Assembly: GCA_917880885.1 (NCBI GenBank)
Contig: OU862923.1
Span: 27,419,770 to 27,483,769 of the forward strand
Direction: 5' to 3'
Length of the DNA stretch: 64,000 nucleotides
Source: Limnephilus marmoratus
Lineage: Eukaryota > Arthropoda > Insecta > Trichoptera > Limnephilidae
Positions within the stretch are counted from its first letter, which is position 1. The number at the start of each line of letters is the position of its first letter. The position numbers and the translations under genes are program-made. The notes beneath the pieces are model-generated. The model worked only from the letters and a program-made list of their open reading frames with translations, had not been told where the DNA came from and ran no database searches. Positions 31,801 through 38,769 of this stretch are shown in pieces.

Positions 31801-34574
31801 GGGTGAGATTTAGATCACACTGGGCAGCCGGCATGATGTACCCAAAACCAATGGTTTCTAAGACCATTGACATGGCAATTAGGCCACACAGTAGTGTCAT
31901 GCGCAAATTGTAGCACCCAAAACCTGGAAATATATAGCTTAGAGACATTCTTATAAAATAGAAGTGATTTGTTGGTAGTTGTATCATATTTAAAAAAAAT
32001 ATTTTAACTGCTCTCAGAAGGTCCTGAAGTTTCCACCAGGACCTATGACACATTTGTGAATGCTGCGAGGAAGGTCTTATCCACTGGAGCGCTTTTTGCC
32101 ACAATTTGGCACTATTTAAAACACCTTGGATTGCTTTGCCGCCAATTTTGGCAAATCTCCCCTAATTTGTAAGTAATTAAGTAGAAGTTTACGATTTTAT
32201 AATATATTTTTTTATAAATCTTACGAATATGTGATAATCGACAAAACACAGGTGAATTCATTGGCTATATAGAACTACTAGCAGACCCGGCCACACGTTG
32301 CTGTGGCAAACGAAACACAACGCCATTACCTAACCTTTATAAAATCCACACCACCCGCTTGCCAGCTGCCCGCTGCCTGAATTGAATATTTGAATTTTTC
32401 GACTTTTCTCTACTATAATAAGCATGTTTTTATACATATAAACCTTCCTCTTGAATCACTCTATCTATTGGTGAAAACCGCATGAATATCTGTTGCGTAG
32501 TTTAAAAGATCTATGCGCACATACATTTTGAGCGACTTTATCAAATCAAATAAAATAATTCAAATCAAATACCTACTTACTCTAGGACATCTATTTTCCA
32601 ATTTCTTCCGTAGAACGAATTTTAAAAGTGACTATAGTACGGCCCGCCAGCCGTTTTAAATCACACAAAAATATGTTTTCTTTAAATTTCTCGGCTTTTC
32701 TCTAATATAATTTACATGTGTTATACATATAAAAATTCCTCTTCAATCACTCTATCTATTGGTGAAAACCGTATGAAAATCCGTTGCGTAGTTTAAAAGA
32801 TTAACGCGCACATACATTTTGAGCGACTTCATTTTATACTATGTAATGATGATAATCGGTTTGTATGTCTCCATATTAAAATTCGGAGGTATGATTTTTT
32901 TCAATGTGGGAGGAAAATATACAAAATCGGAGAAAAAAGTTTTAAATTGCGCTGTCGCTCCTGTGCTTATTACAGAGTGGGAGAAGTTGGCCTAGTTTTT
33001 GAAAAGACCCATGTTATTAGAGGGAGAAATACAGACAATAACGTGTCTGGATATCTAGAAAACCATCCATTATACAGTTCCATGCCAACTCAGATTCAAG
33101 TTAATTCAACATTTCTTTGAAAAGTCATTTTTCATGACTTATCAAAGGAGGTGTTGAGTTGATTTCATTATGAGTGTTTTTTTTTTTTTAATTTTTTTTT
33201 TGTTTTTTATTTTTTTAATTTTTTAAAAATTTAATTTTTTTATTTTTAAAGAAAGACAAACATTCCCGGGTTACGAATAACCCAACAATGTTTGAAAATC
33301 TCCTACTACCACCACAGAAAGCCGAAAATGTTGCTTGTGTTGTGATGGAGGACTTAGCCAGCCGAGGAATCGAACACGCGACGCTCAGGTGGGACCCAAG
33401 CGCTACGCCCACTCAACCACTGACCGGTCAGTTGTCTGGTCACCTTTTAAAGCATGGGTCGGCAACCTGCGGCCCGCGAGGCTTCTTGGTGCGGCTCGCA
33501 AGATTCTCGCCGCAAAGCATGTGACAGACGATATCATACACAAGGGAGCGACGGATAGCGAAGGGGGGCGATTGTCAAATCAACATGATAGATTTTCAAA
33601 GTGATACTACACTTGATTTTAAAGGAAAAACTTGGTGGATATTTGGCCCTTTTACAACAAAAGGTTGCCGACCCATGTTTTAAAGGAATACACAATGTCA
33701 AGAATAATTAAGTAATGATAATTATTTATTTGTGGCATGTATACTTAATGGTAGTTTACGTACAAGCTATGGTATTGCTTGTTTTTCTATGGACGCAAAT
33801 AGTCATTGTTCTTCTTAAGTTGGTCCCTTATTGCTCAGGATCATGACCCTCTACTTTAATTTCTATGGTTAGACAAGGTTCCATCACACCTCGCAGTTCT
33901 GCGCTGTGTGGAGAGCCAAGGACACCGATGTACCAGACACCAATGATACTTAGTCACTAATACACTCCAGCGCATTGACGATCTTCCTCTGCGCCTCCTG
34001 CTTTCCACTTTGCCAGTGACTATGAGTTTTTCCAAGTAGGATTCCTCAGTTTGGCAAGCAAAGTGTCCATAGTATCTTGTAATACGTTTTAGACAGATAA
34101 TTAAAAGTCTATTGTGGATGCCCAGCTCTTCCAGAATGGACATAGTCCATAGAATCCTGAGCATTTTTCTCCAGCACCACATTTCGAGGGCGTCTATCCA
34201 CTTTCTTTCCATATTGAAATACGTAAATATATACCGTATAGAATGGGGAAAATCAGACGAGTCTAATCTTAGTGGTCTTCGTCAAAGGTTGTACATAACT
34301 ACAAATGTTTCCATCATCCTAGCGCATATTTGACGGCAAATGTCAACGTATTCAAATGTTATGCATTCGTTTGACATGCCTATTTGTCCGTATTGTTTAT
34401 CTCTTGACATGTGTGATTTGGGACTGGTCATGTTTGTGCATGAGATAAGAATTGATTGAAATTATTGTGTCATTCCAATGACAAAAAAATTATATTAATT
34501 AAAATAAACAGTTCACCTGTTAGACTCATAGCAGCATCAAATTTGAATACTCTTTGTTTACTCCCTTCTTCCAT
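13770..34574 (-). CDS. Gene B: SV2/SVOP-like MFS transporter, complete, 527 aa
   Basis: Ten exons on the minus strand: 34517-34574, 31762-31923, 30191-30353, 28997-29118, 27744-27988, 22714-22871, 20054-20198, 18060-18349, 15319-15446, 13770-13882. All introns are GT-AG and lengths sum to 1584 bp in frame. The protein is a 12-TM MFS carrier: short polar N-terminus (MEEGSKQRVFKFDAAM), TM1 with GFGYIMPAAQCDL, the MFS signature GYMADTRGRR between TM2 and TM3 (residues ~83-92), PESPKYLMSQGK after TM6 (~215-221), a ~65-residue luminal loop between TM7 and TM8 with conserved cysteines (FCELM and PVCDDSL), and GVELFPTNYRAMA before TM11. The 3D-folded large loop of vertebrate SV2 is absent. Family knowledge says membrane transport of a small solute; substrate unknown. 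Start chosen as the only ATG giving the same exon-1 join as gene C. The ~21-kb length is almost entirely transposon-filled introns. Confidence 0.93.
14345..14765. mobile_element. Foldback MITE, family F1 copy 1
   Basis: Long inverted arms: gataaaggatttatcgataac...gttcctgagcacgac and ctaacgaacaaacaac at the left are mirrored at the right (gttgtttgttcgttag, gtcatgctcgggaacg, ttgataaatcctttat). The centre is itself palindromic (gaagagttttaatttt and its inverse). Copies 2 and 3 are at 35546-35766 and 58880-59122. Lies in intron 9 of gene B. Confidence 0.75.
15319..15446 (-). CDS. Gene B exon 9
   Basis: 128 bp; acceptor atttttag, donor gag/gtacca (a weaker donor). Encodes RAMAMCLLLIFGRLGVVTGT and VYCPANFIGFGILLG. 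Confidence 0.92.
15875..16798 (+). mobile_element. Tc1/mariner-superfamily element with transposase remnant
   Basis: TA flanks (15873-15874, 16799-16800) and inverted ends cagggtgtccgctggcagat / its inverse, 924 bp. The plus strand from about 16355 to 16640 reads QDGAPGATAHTAGDS, then LISRFGDIAWPPRLPNLTP and CNFFLWGYHKSRVYSN, the C-terminal catalytic part (second and third acidic positions; the conserved PD is PN here) of an IS630/Tc1/mariner transposase common in insects. Upstream coding is deleted or shifted. Located in intron 8 of gene B. Confidence 0.82.
17316..17775 (-). mobile_element. hAT element with zinc-finger remnant, perfect 8-bp TSD
   Basis: The 8-bp duplication gtcaaatg flanks both ends (17308-17315, 17776-17783) and the ends are inverted (taggcttaccata / tatggtaagccta). 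The minus strand encodes residues 17427-17609: MKCQECFSEFSIAHGG followed by H-x4-H spacing (HWSCAKHK) and a polar linker, a BED/TTF-type zinc finger as found at the N-terminus of hAT transposases of the ZMYM-like group. The catalytic part is absent. Confidence 0.85.
18060..18349 (-). CDS. Gene B exon 8
   Basis: 290 bp, same length as gene C exon 8. Encodes the loop end (ATPVCDDSLRLNTYPMM), TM8-TM10 and GVELFPTNYR. Acceptor tttctcag, donor atag/gtaatt. Confidence 0.93.
18629..19271. mobile_element. piggyBac-like MITE with TTAA flanks and inner hairpin
   Basis: TTAA at 18625-18628 and 19272-19275; ends cccggcgccattgtgg / acaatgacgccggg. Inside, 18982-19046 is a near-perfect hairpin (tagtactaagtttcatacat and its inverse around acatt). 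No transposase. Located in intron 7 of gene B. Confidence 0.82.
20054..20198 (-). CDS. Gene B exon 7
   Basis: 145 bp as in gene C. Acceptor attccag, donor aca/gtgagt. Encodes STSSFIIWLPDIVDRFLEG and the charged luminal loop with VFCELMSVRTERE. Confidence 0.9.
20868..21738 (+). mobile_element. CR1/L2-type LINE 3' end with (TTA)n tail
   Basis: A 150-codon plus-strand frame (20868-21320) is the C-terminal tail of a CR1/L2-like ORF2: VNAAARLITGVSKYSHI, HLKNLHWP, AFGVSGPKVWNGLPHELR and LKTHLFRQ. A 3' UTR follows and ends with agcgcccttgaggtgatttt...ggcgctatac and a (TTA)n microsatellite, the usual end of such elements. The same 3' end occurs in inverse at 26970-27060. Confidence 0.8.
21750..22340 (+). 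mobile_element. RTE-like LINE 3' part
   Basis: The frame 21814-22245 is the post-RT segment of an RTE-type endonuclease-reverse transcriptase: KTKITIYKTIVRTVLAYGCE, FERKVLRRICGPVKEGKQWR, HMRLLRLRWAGHVQRMPD and KVGRPRLRWEDEVRGDA. After one frameshift it continues RSWRRLLQEAKARYGL, then a stop and a gaagaagaaga tail, so the 3' end is intact. It abuts the CR1/L2 tail. Confidence 0.8.
22714..22871 (-). CDS. Gene B exon 6
   Basis: 158 bp. Acceptor tttttaaag, donor ccag/gttagt. Encodes VDALVLDDMDRLKEKLEG (acidic cytoplasmic segment), KLWRQTAPLF and TM7. Confidence 0.9.
23033..23453. mobile_element. Foldback element with ~145 bp arms
   Basis: Bases 23033-23177 and 23308-23453 are inverse copies with few mismatches (cgacttcaaaaaacgcacta, ggtacgattgatatttttgg and mirrored forms). 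The 130-bp spacer is GC-rich (gaggcgagagcgggccgcgg), unlike its AT-rich surroundings. Confidence 0.8.
23470..23995 (+). repeat. Interspersed-repeat 3' tail
   Basis: Contains the phrases catcgaaatcggttggcgtg and tcatccatatcggttcaccc, a run of 18 As, then gtcgaattgagaacctcctc and tttttgaagtcgttt. This ending is a common 3' end of insect interspersed repeats. Its last bases are the inverse of the left end of the foldback at 23043, so both may belong to one composite element (23033-23995). Confidence 0.5.
24081..24490. mobile_element. MITE with inverted ends
   Basis: cattgagcgagtttacaagc at the left is mirrored by gcttgtaaactcgctcagtg at the right; a third, direct copy of the end (cactgagcgagtttactaac) is at 24424-24443. 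Class and target duplication not determined. Confidence 0.6.
24916..24950. repeat. Perfect 17-bp-stem palindrome
   Basis: ctaccgtgctcaggct and its exact inverse agcctgagcacggtag are separated by two bases; the cruciform-capable sequence lies in gene B intron 5. It may mark a small foldback junction. Confidence 0.75.
25070..25650 (+). repeat. Degenerate minisatellite
   Basis: Roughly ten units of 40-65 bp share ttgtggggccttcagggaac followed by caaggnggagtggagaggag. The units differ in length by small deletions. The long open frames on both strands here are caused by the repeat. Confidence 0.85.
25770..27331. mobile_element. Non-autonomous hAT element, 8-bp TSD
   Basis: gcctaagt is present on both sides (25762-25769, 27332-27339). 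The ends are imperfect inverses (ccatggtcgtcaaac / cagcggtcgtctcac read inward), and subterminal gcggcccgcgg motifs occur at both ends. No transposase. A minus-strand LINE tail is nested inside. Confidence 0.8.
26970..27060 (-). mobile_element. CR1/L2 LINE 3' tail fragment
   Basis: Inverse of the tail of the LINE at 20868-21738: cttgaggtgattttccac, then gcgctataaaaaatag and a (TTA)n repeat. Nested in the hAT element. Confidence 0.65.
27744..27988 (-). CDS. Gene B exon 5
   Basis: 245 bp, identical in length to gene C exon 5. Acceptor cctttcag, donor gcg/gtcagt. Encodes TM5-TM6 and the conserved SPESPKYLMSQGKDEEAL. Confidence 0.93.
28810..28960 (-). mobile_element. SINE3 remnant
   Basis: Shares ggattatgaataacc, gaaaatctcctactacca and ccacagtaagcggaaaatgt with the copies at 33245-33440 and 55430-55510. 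Without its tRNA-like head it can only be assigned by similarity. The rest of intron 4 (27989-28809) holds nothing I recognise. Confidence 0.55.
28997..29118 (-). CDS. Gene B exon 4
   Basis: 122 bp. Acceptor gttttgcag, donor cat/gtaagt. Encodes MSAANVIIFAFYGEFTPKKY and the first part of TM5. Confidence 0.9.
29184..30117 (+). mobile_element. pogo/Tigger element, internally deleted
   Basis: TA flanks (29182-29183, 30118-30119) and 24-bp inverted ends starting cagtggagcgtcgattatcc. Inside is the start of a transposase on the plus strand. Located in intron 3 of gene B. Confidence 0.88.
29357..29560 (+). pseudogene. Tigger transposase, N-terminal fragment
   Basis: Starts MPKRKRVVLSMKDKYEINKQ and continues EGESATKLSNEYQVNKSTIT, the CENP-B-type helix-turn-helix DNA-binding domain of pogo/Tigger transposases. 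After about 55 residues the frame is lost; no DDD catalytic core remains, although ADETGLNWK-like sequence can be traced in another frame near 29680. Confidence 0.82.
30191..30353 (-). CDS. Gene B exon 3
   Basis: 163 bp. Acceptor aactttcag, donor gac/gtaaga. Encodes the MFS signature loop (SSQFWGYMADTRGRRSVLMV) and TM3. Confidence 0.92.
30614..31117. mobile_element. Tigger-type MITE with nested hAT MITE
   Basis: TA flanks (30612-30613, 31118-31119) and inverted ends cagtacaatctcactaatcc / mirrored. No coding sequence. A 181-bp hAT-type MITE is inserted at 30763. Confidence 0.82.
30763..30943. mobile_element. hAT-type MITE, 8-bp TSD, central perfect palindrome
   Basis: catgtgtg flanks both ends (30755-30762, 30944-30951); ends caagggcggatttagg / cctggatccgcccttg. 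Near the left end, a 36-bp perfect palindrome (half-site ggggcacgtgccctcgtg) follows a poly-G run. Confidence 0.82.
31245..31725 (+). mobile_element. SINE1 copy split by SINE2
   Basis: The SINE1 body (tgtaagtccaccatcaagaa, gtgactagatctgaatagcc, caattggggatgcc) runs to about 31427, and its 3' end (caattgggactgttatgcgg plus As) resumes at about 31688 after a SINE2 copy. The tRNA-like head is missing. Confidence 0.75.
31428..31678 (+). mobile_element. SINE2 copy nested in SINE1
   Basis: 5'-truncated copy starting gtgatttagcaggggtgccc, with the shared LINE-like tail and 19 As at the end. Same orientation as the host SINE1. Confidence 0.8.
31762..31923 (-). CDS. Gene B exon 2
   Basis: 162 bp, as in gene C. 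Acceptor atttccag, donor atgg/gtaatt. Encodes TM1 (MTLLCGLIAMSMVLETIGFG), the loop PAAQCDLNLTLADKGW and the start of TM2. Confidence 0.93.
32278..32849 (-). mobile_element. Non-autonomous Helitron with duplicated 5' module
   Basis: On the minus strand it starts TCATTACATAGTATAAAATG after a host A and ends CTAG before a host T. A ~165-bp module (cttttaaactacgcaacgga..., tcaccaatagatagagtgat) is present twice, at 32690-32849 and 32395-32560. No coding sequence. Located in intron 1 of gene B; 32850-33240 next to it is unremarkable. Confidence 0.72.
33245..33440 (-). mobile_element. SINE3 (tRNA-derived)
   Basis: On the minus strand: tRNA-like head with A box (tggttgagtgggcgtagcg) and B box (gtgttcgattcct), a short body, and an A-rich tail (the T-rich 33179-33248 on plus). 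The head resembles a tRNA but lacks a foldable full tRNA, so it is not a tRNA gene. Confidence 0.72.
33453..33677. mobile_element. hAT MITE, perfect 8-bp TSD
   Basis: ttttaaag on both sides (33445-33452, 33678-33685); ends catgggtcggcaacct / aggttgccgacccatg are perfect 16-bp inverses. 225 bp, non-coding. Confidence 0.9.
33850..34230 (-). mobile_element. RTE-type LINE fragment
   Basis: Minus-strand frame 33856-34212: IDALEMWCWRKMLRILWT, ICLKRITRYYGHFACQ, LEKLIVTGKVESRRRRGRSS. This is the post-RT region typical of RTE/BovB-like elements. Located in intron 1 of gene B. Confidence 0.75.
34517..34574 (-). CDS. Gene B exon 1 (start codon)
   Basis: ATG at 34574-34572; encodes MEEGSKQRVFKFDAAMSLTG and ends at donor ag/gtgaac. 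The junction with exon 2 (TG/FG) is the same as in gene C, and the KFDAAM/KFNDAL motif is shared, which fixes the start. Any 5' UTR exon or promoter upstream cannot be identified. Confidence 0.85.
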
Positions 34575-34947
34575 GCTAAATAGTATTATTTATAATCATC
34601 ATAAATGACAGATGTCATTTTAACAGTTAATTTAAAAGCTGCGCAAGTTTCCACATTTGAAAAAAGAAATCTTTATCAGATAAGTTCCTACAAATTATTT
34701 GTTACAGAAATAGGTAGGTATCGATAATGAGCCGTTTGAGGATTTTTTTTATCGGTCATAGAAGGTTTTTGACTTGGTATGCACAAGCATTCGAAATAGA
34801 TGGACTTATTTTTCATTTTTATGCCTGCTTGCAGATATAGAAGTCCCCAGTCATAGCCGACTTAAGCGTAATAGTACAGTTGTATTTGCCCCAGTCCAAA
34901 ACAAAGGTTCCCAACCTTTTTGAGGTTCACAGCTACCCCTTAAAGCA

Positions 34948-35110
34948 CTGGCACACTTGTGTGGTGTGGTGTGTCGTGGCGCGCCAGAAGCACATCGGTT
35001 TCATACATTTATTATGGTTAGAGACATATTTGAAGGTTGTGGCGTGTCGACAAGCGACGACAATGATTGGTTAATTTGTAGTCACGACACACCACACCAC
35101 ACAAGTGTGT
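34948..35110. mobile_element. MITE with inverted ends
   Basis: cacacttgtgtggtgtggtg near 34950 and its inverse near 35080-35106 frame a 90-bp centre. Class unknown. Lies between genes B and C. Confidence 0.65.
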
Positions 35111-35545
35111 TTCCGCCTTTAGTATAATTTTTACGATGATCGACTTCTATCTCATAAGAATTTTGGTTCTTTTTTTTTTTTAGTTTTAATATGAGTGTAA
35201 TGGAGAAACAAGGAAAAAAAACAGCATTTTCCATTAATTCAAATAAATTTTATTAATACACAACATGTAGGTATAAATGGTTAGGTATTTGCTATTACAT
35301 AACATCATTGGCAATCTGCAGTCATCCGTCAAATGTGTTCAATATTTAGATTGTAAAAATTAAAAAAGTGAAGATTCACATAAATATTTTTAGGTACCTA
35401 CGTACATACTTCCAAAACATGATAAAATTGGAAGTTAGGCATTTGGATGTGAGGTTTTTTTCCAAATTCAGTACTTTTCCATAAATGAGCTAGGATCCAT
35501 TAAAAAATATGATGACATTGACCCTATCTATAGCAGAACCTATAT

Positions 35546-35766
35546 ATCGTAGCACGGTTGATCGATAAGGATTGAATCGATAACTTTCAGTAACTTCTCG
35601 TCGATCCCTAGGACAACTGTAGATCGCTAACGTACAAACAACAGTTGACGTTGAATACATTAAGAACATTTAGTCATTGTGAATTGTTATTTATTTATTG
35701 GGGATCTGTAGTCATGCTAGGGAATGTTAAATAACGTTCGAGAAGTTATCGAAAGTTATTGAACTC
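35546..35766. mobile_element. Foldback MITE, family F1 copy 2
   Basis: Shares gatcgataaggattgaatcg, acgtacaaacaacagttgac and gtcattgtgaattgtta with copies 1 and 3; left and right halves are mirror images. Confidence 0.72.
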
Positions 35767-36039
35767 CACAGAAAAAAACAGCTCCATGTTATTATTTTCT
35801 ATTTTTTCATTAATGTTCAAGTTAAAATCACCCACGACGAAGCAGAGTTTATTTTTTAATTTTAATAATATGTATTTGAGGTCATTAATAAACGACATAA
35901 TACTCGAGCCATGTGCTCTATAGTTAACTATTAGATGATTTAGCATTTTTTATTTAAGACTTAACACTAGAAAGACCGGGTAATGCTCCATACCTATAAA
36001 GACCACGACCGTCACTTTGACGGCTGATCACTTTTATCA

Positions 36040-36513
36040 AATTGGGAGGCGGATATGAGTACCGCTGCCCCGGGAACCATTTATTGGATAACCAACACCT
36101 CTGCCATTGGACACTCCAAGTGGTTCGCTACGTTTAGTGACTTAGCAGGGGTGTCCGGGTTCATTGGGTGAGGCTTGTCTGGGCCTTGGTGGCGAATATT
36201 GCCCACCTACTGCGTAGCGGACCGGGTCGGGAGACACTTGTTGAGGGAGATGCTTATCTTGTCCTCTCCAGCAGGACCTTTCTCGTCCCGTCGCCTTGCA
36301 CCGCAGTGAGAGGGATGGATTCATTCTCAGTCACTCCTGGATATATTTACGAATTTTTCCTATTCATCTCTCACACTTTTTTTCTTCCGAGAACTTCCTC
36401 TCCTTACTTTCCCTAAAAACACCAATGCACACATAAATTCACACAGTCTCCCCAAAGATGACATAGGCCCTGAGGCTTTTTTTCCTCGGGGCTTCCTGGA
36501 AAAAAACATGTGA
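36040..36513 (+). mobile_element. SINE2, near full length
   Basis: From aattgggaggcggatatgag to the A-rich end at about 36510. Includes the middle segment absent from the 2858 and 62048 copies (gcggaccgggtcgggagaca, then gacctttctcgtcccgtcgc). 3' tail with the ctgagg stem-loop is present but decayed. Confidence 0.75.
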
Positions 36514-36737
36514 GTGCAAAATGCTGCAATTTTAATACAAGCATGTGTTATATTTGTACAATATCAAATCGTTACGTTTTTTATAAAATCGAATGCACTC
36601 TCCGCAAACGGGTTTCTTACAATTACCTACCACCTGTCATTTATTTGGTTTTTATTATATTTTTTTTTTTATTTTGGCACTGTCGTCTTTCAGTAGTTTT
36701 ATTTTCCGGTTTCTTTTCTTTTTCGTTTATATTAGCT

Positions 36738-37160
36738 CCATAAAAAAGCCCTAAGGAAAATAATACCCCTCAGGGCATTTGTCATCTTTTGGGATGCTGT
36801 GTGGAGGGTACCCGTAGGAAAAGGAAGAAGAATAGGTTCTGGGAAGGAAATGAGGTGAGGGGTGGGTGGAAAACTGGGGTTCAGTGTGTTCAAGAGTGCC
36901 CGACGTATGAATCTGTCCCTACCACTGCGGTGCAAGGCAATGTTCTGAAAGTCTTGCTGCCGAGGTTAAAAGATTACCCTCAACCGTTCCCTGCCGATCT
37001 GGCCTGCCACGCAGTTGTTTGGCAGACGCATCCGCCAAGATCCGGATAAACCTAAGCCCATGAACCCGGGCACCCCTGCTAAGTCACAAAACATAGCAAA
37101 CCTCTTGGGGTGACTTATGGCAGACGTGTTTGTTATCCAATAAATGATTCTGTCAGTTCT
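36738..37160 (-). mobile_element. SINE2, near full length
   Basis: Inverse orientation: tail at 36738-36810 (ccctaaggaaaataatacccctcagggc), head near 37140 (gttatccaataaatg). Forms an inverted pair with the previous copy about 230 bp away. Confidence 0.75.
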
Positions 37161-37642
37161 TCAGAAGCTAACGCAGCTGGATCAACTCTGGTATTTGTAT
37201 ACTCTGTCCTTCTCCAACAAGCCATAAAATTAATTTGGGCGAGAGCAATATTTTTTCGTATTTTTATAAATTATGTGACAGTGACCAATAAACATACAAA
37301 TCGAGTATGAATAATACGCGATACCGAAAGAAAGAAACAGACATAATAGTACTATCATAAACGAGGAGGAATGGGTATGTTGTTAACTTGGGTAAAGAAG
37401 GTTGTAAATGAACTCAGCATTATGGACCAAACCGTCACATTGACGGCGGCGGTCTTTGTAGGTATAAGTCAATATCTCTCAAAAAGTAATTAAGACACAC
37501 ACCTGTTTTTTTCACCATAGTTGTTAAACCATAAATCATGAAATGCTAAAAAAAATCACACCAATACAATAATTATTAAGCATTATATCGTCACTTTACT
37601 TCGGGCTGCCGTCAAAATGAAGGCTCCGGTCTTTCTAGTGTT

Positions 37643-37810
37643 AATTTTCATTTCAACATAGGCATTTCACAATATTTGCTTGTGAATTTTCATTTCAACA
37701 TAGGCATTTCACAATATTTGCTTGTGAATTTTCATTTCAACATAGGCATTTCACAATATTTGCTTGTGAATTTTCATTTCAACATAGGCATTTCACAATA
37801 TTTGCTTGCG
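37643..37810 (+). repeat. 42-bp tandem repeat, 4 copies
   Basis: Units start at 37643, 37685, 37727 and 37769 and are almost identical (aattttcatttcaacatagg...). The first unit overlaps the TTAA that flanks the piggyBac-like element. The period is a multiple of three, so one frame stays open; this is not a gene. Confidence 0.92.
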
Positions 37811-37969
37811 AATTTGCTCAGCATTCTTGTCAAGATTTCGTCAATTATGTCACTAAATCACATTATTAAAAAAAAAAAATAAAAAAAAAAACAAAAAATT
37901 TTTTAAAACTCTTGGATTTGTTTTGAGAGCTGCAAAAGACTTCAGTAAATTAGGCACATTTATCATATA

Positions 37970-38682
37970 AAACCCTTGTCAGATGCCAACTAGAGTATAA
38001 CTCTACGTTATGGTCTCCATTTTACAATATTCATTCCGACAGCATTGAAAAGATTCAACGTAAGTTCCTGAGGTTTATAAACTATAAATTGCATATTCCT
38101 GTACTAAATATTGATTATAATTACCTACTGGATAAAATTAATGACCCTATTAAAACTTTCAGAAAGAAGAATCACCACAGATTTAATATTAGGTATAACA
38201 TAAAATACTGCATTACAAAATGGACTGTCCTGAATTACTTCAATTAATCAACATTCATATTCCCAAAAGATCTTGCCGACATTTACTTTAACAACAACAG
38301 GACACTTTCTTACCAAAATTCCGCGATTCCGAGACTTCACAATCTCGGTAATAAATATTCTGATCAAGGAGATATATTTCACCTTAAGAATAACTAGTAT
38401 AAAAATTGTTTATACCAATTCTTTTATACATCTAGACACAAATAGCCGTGGATAATTTCTGCAATTTTGTTTATATTGCATATTCTTTTTTATGTTAGAT
38501 TTCTTATCATTTTTACAAATGTATTTTAATTCATATTATATGCTTTTATTGTTACATTTTTTTTTCATTATATTATACTTTCATTGTTGTTTTAGTTTTA
38601 AAAAGTACTGTGCTACTTAATTTACAAACAAAGAATGTAAAAGTCCATAAGGGTGTGTAATAAATAAATAAATAAATAATTA
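37970..38682 (+). mobile_element. LINE remnant with (TAAA)n tail
   Basis: Plus strand reads LEYNSTLWSPFYNIH, SIEKIQRKFLRFINYKLHIP (RT C-terminal region), then after a deletion NNNRTLSYQNSAIPRLHN, and ends with (aaat)n at 38658-38682. Same family as 10515-12190. It ends 23 bp from the gene C stop codon. Confidence 0.75.
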
Positions 38683-38704
38683 TTTCATAAATGACCAGTT
38701 TTCT

Positions 38705-38769
38705 TTATAACCGTGTTGATTCGGGTCTCCTTTTTTCCGTTGGCAATAAAAAGGTACAGCCGAAGCAAA
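38705..38769 (-). CDS. Gene C exon 10
   Basis: Acceptor tttttgcag; encodes VCFGCTFLLPTEKRRPESTR L and TAA. Only 21 residues; shorter tail than gene B. Confidence 0.88.

Larger units (their letters stand above)
35965..37640. mobile_element. piggyBac-like element with two nested SINE2
   Basis: TTAA at 35961-35964 and 37641-37644; ends cactagaaagaccgg / ccggtctttctagtg. Subterminal gtcactttgacggc and gtcacattgacggc repeat near both ends. No transposase survives; two SINE2 copies in opposite orientation account for about half the length. Confidence 0.85.

Noticed and set aside
34880..35074. 64-codon frame upstream of gene B
   Set aside because: Falls across a MITE with inverted ends; not a host exon.
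37676..37882. 68-codon frame with repeated LVNFHFNIGISQYL
   Set aside because: It is the translation of the 42-bp tandem repeat; no start context or homology.
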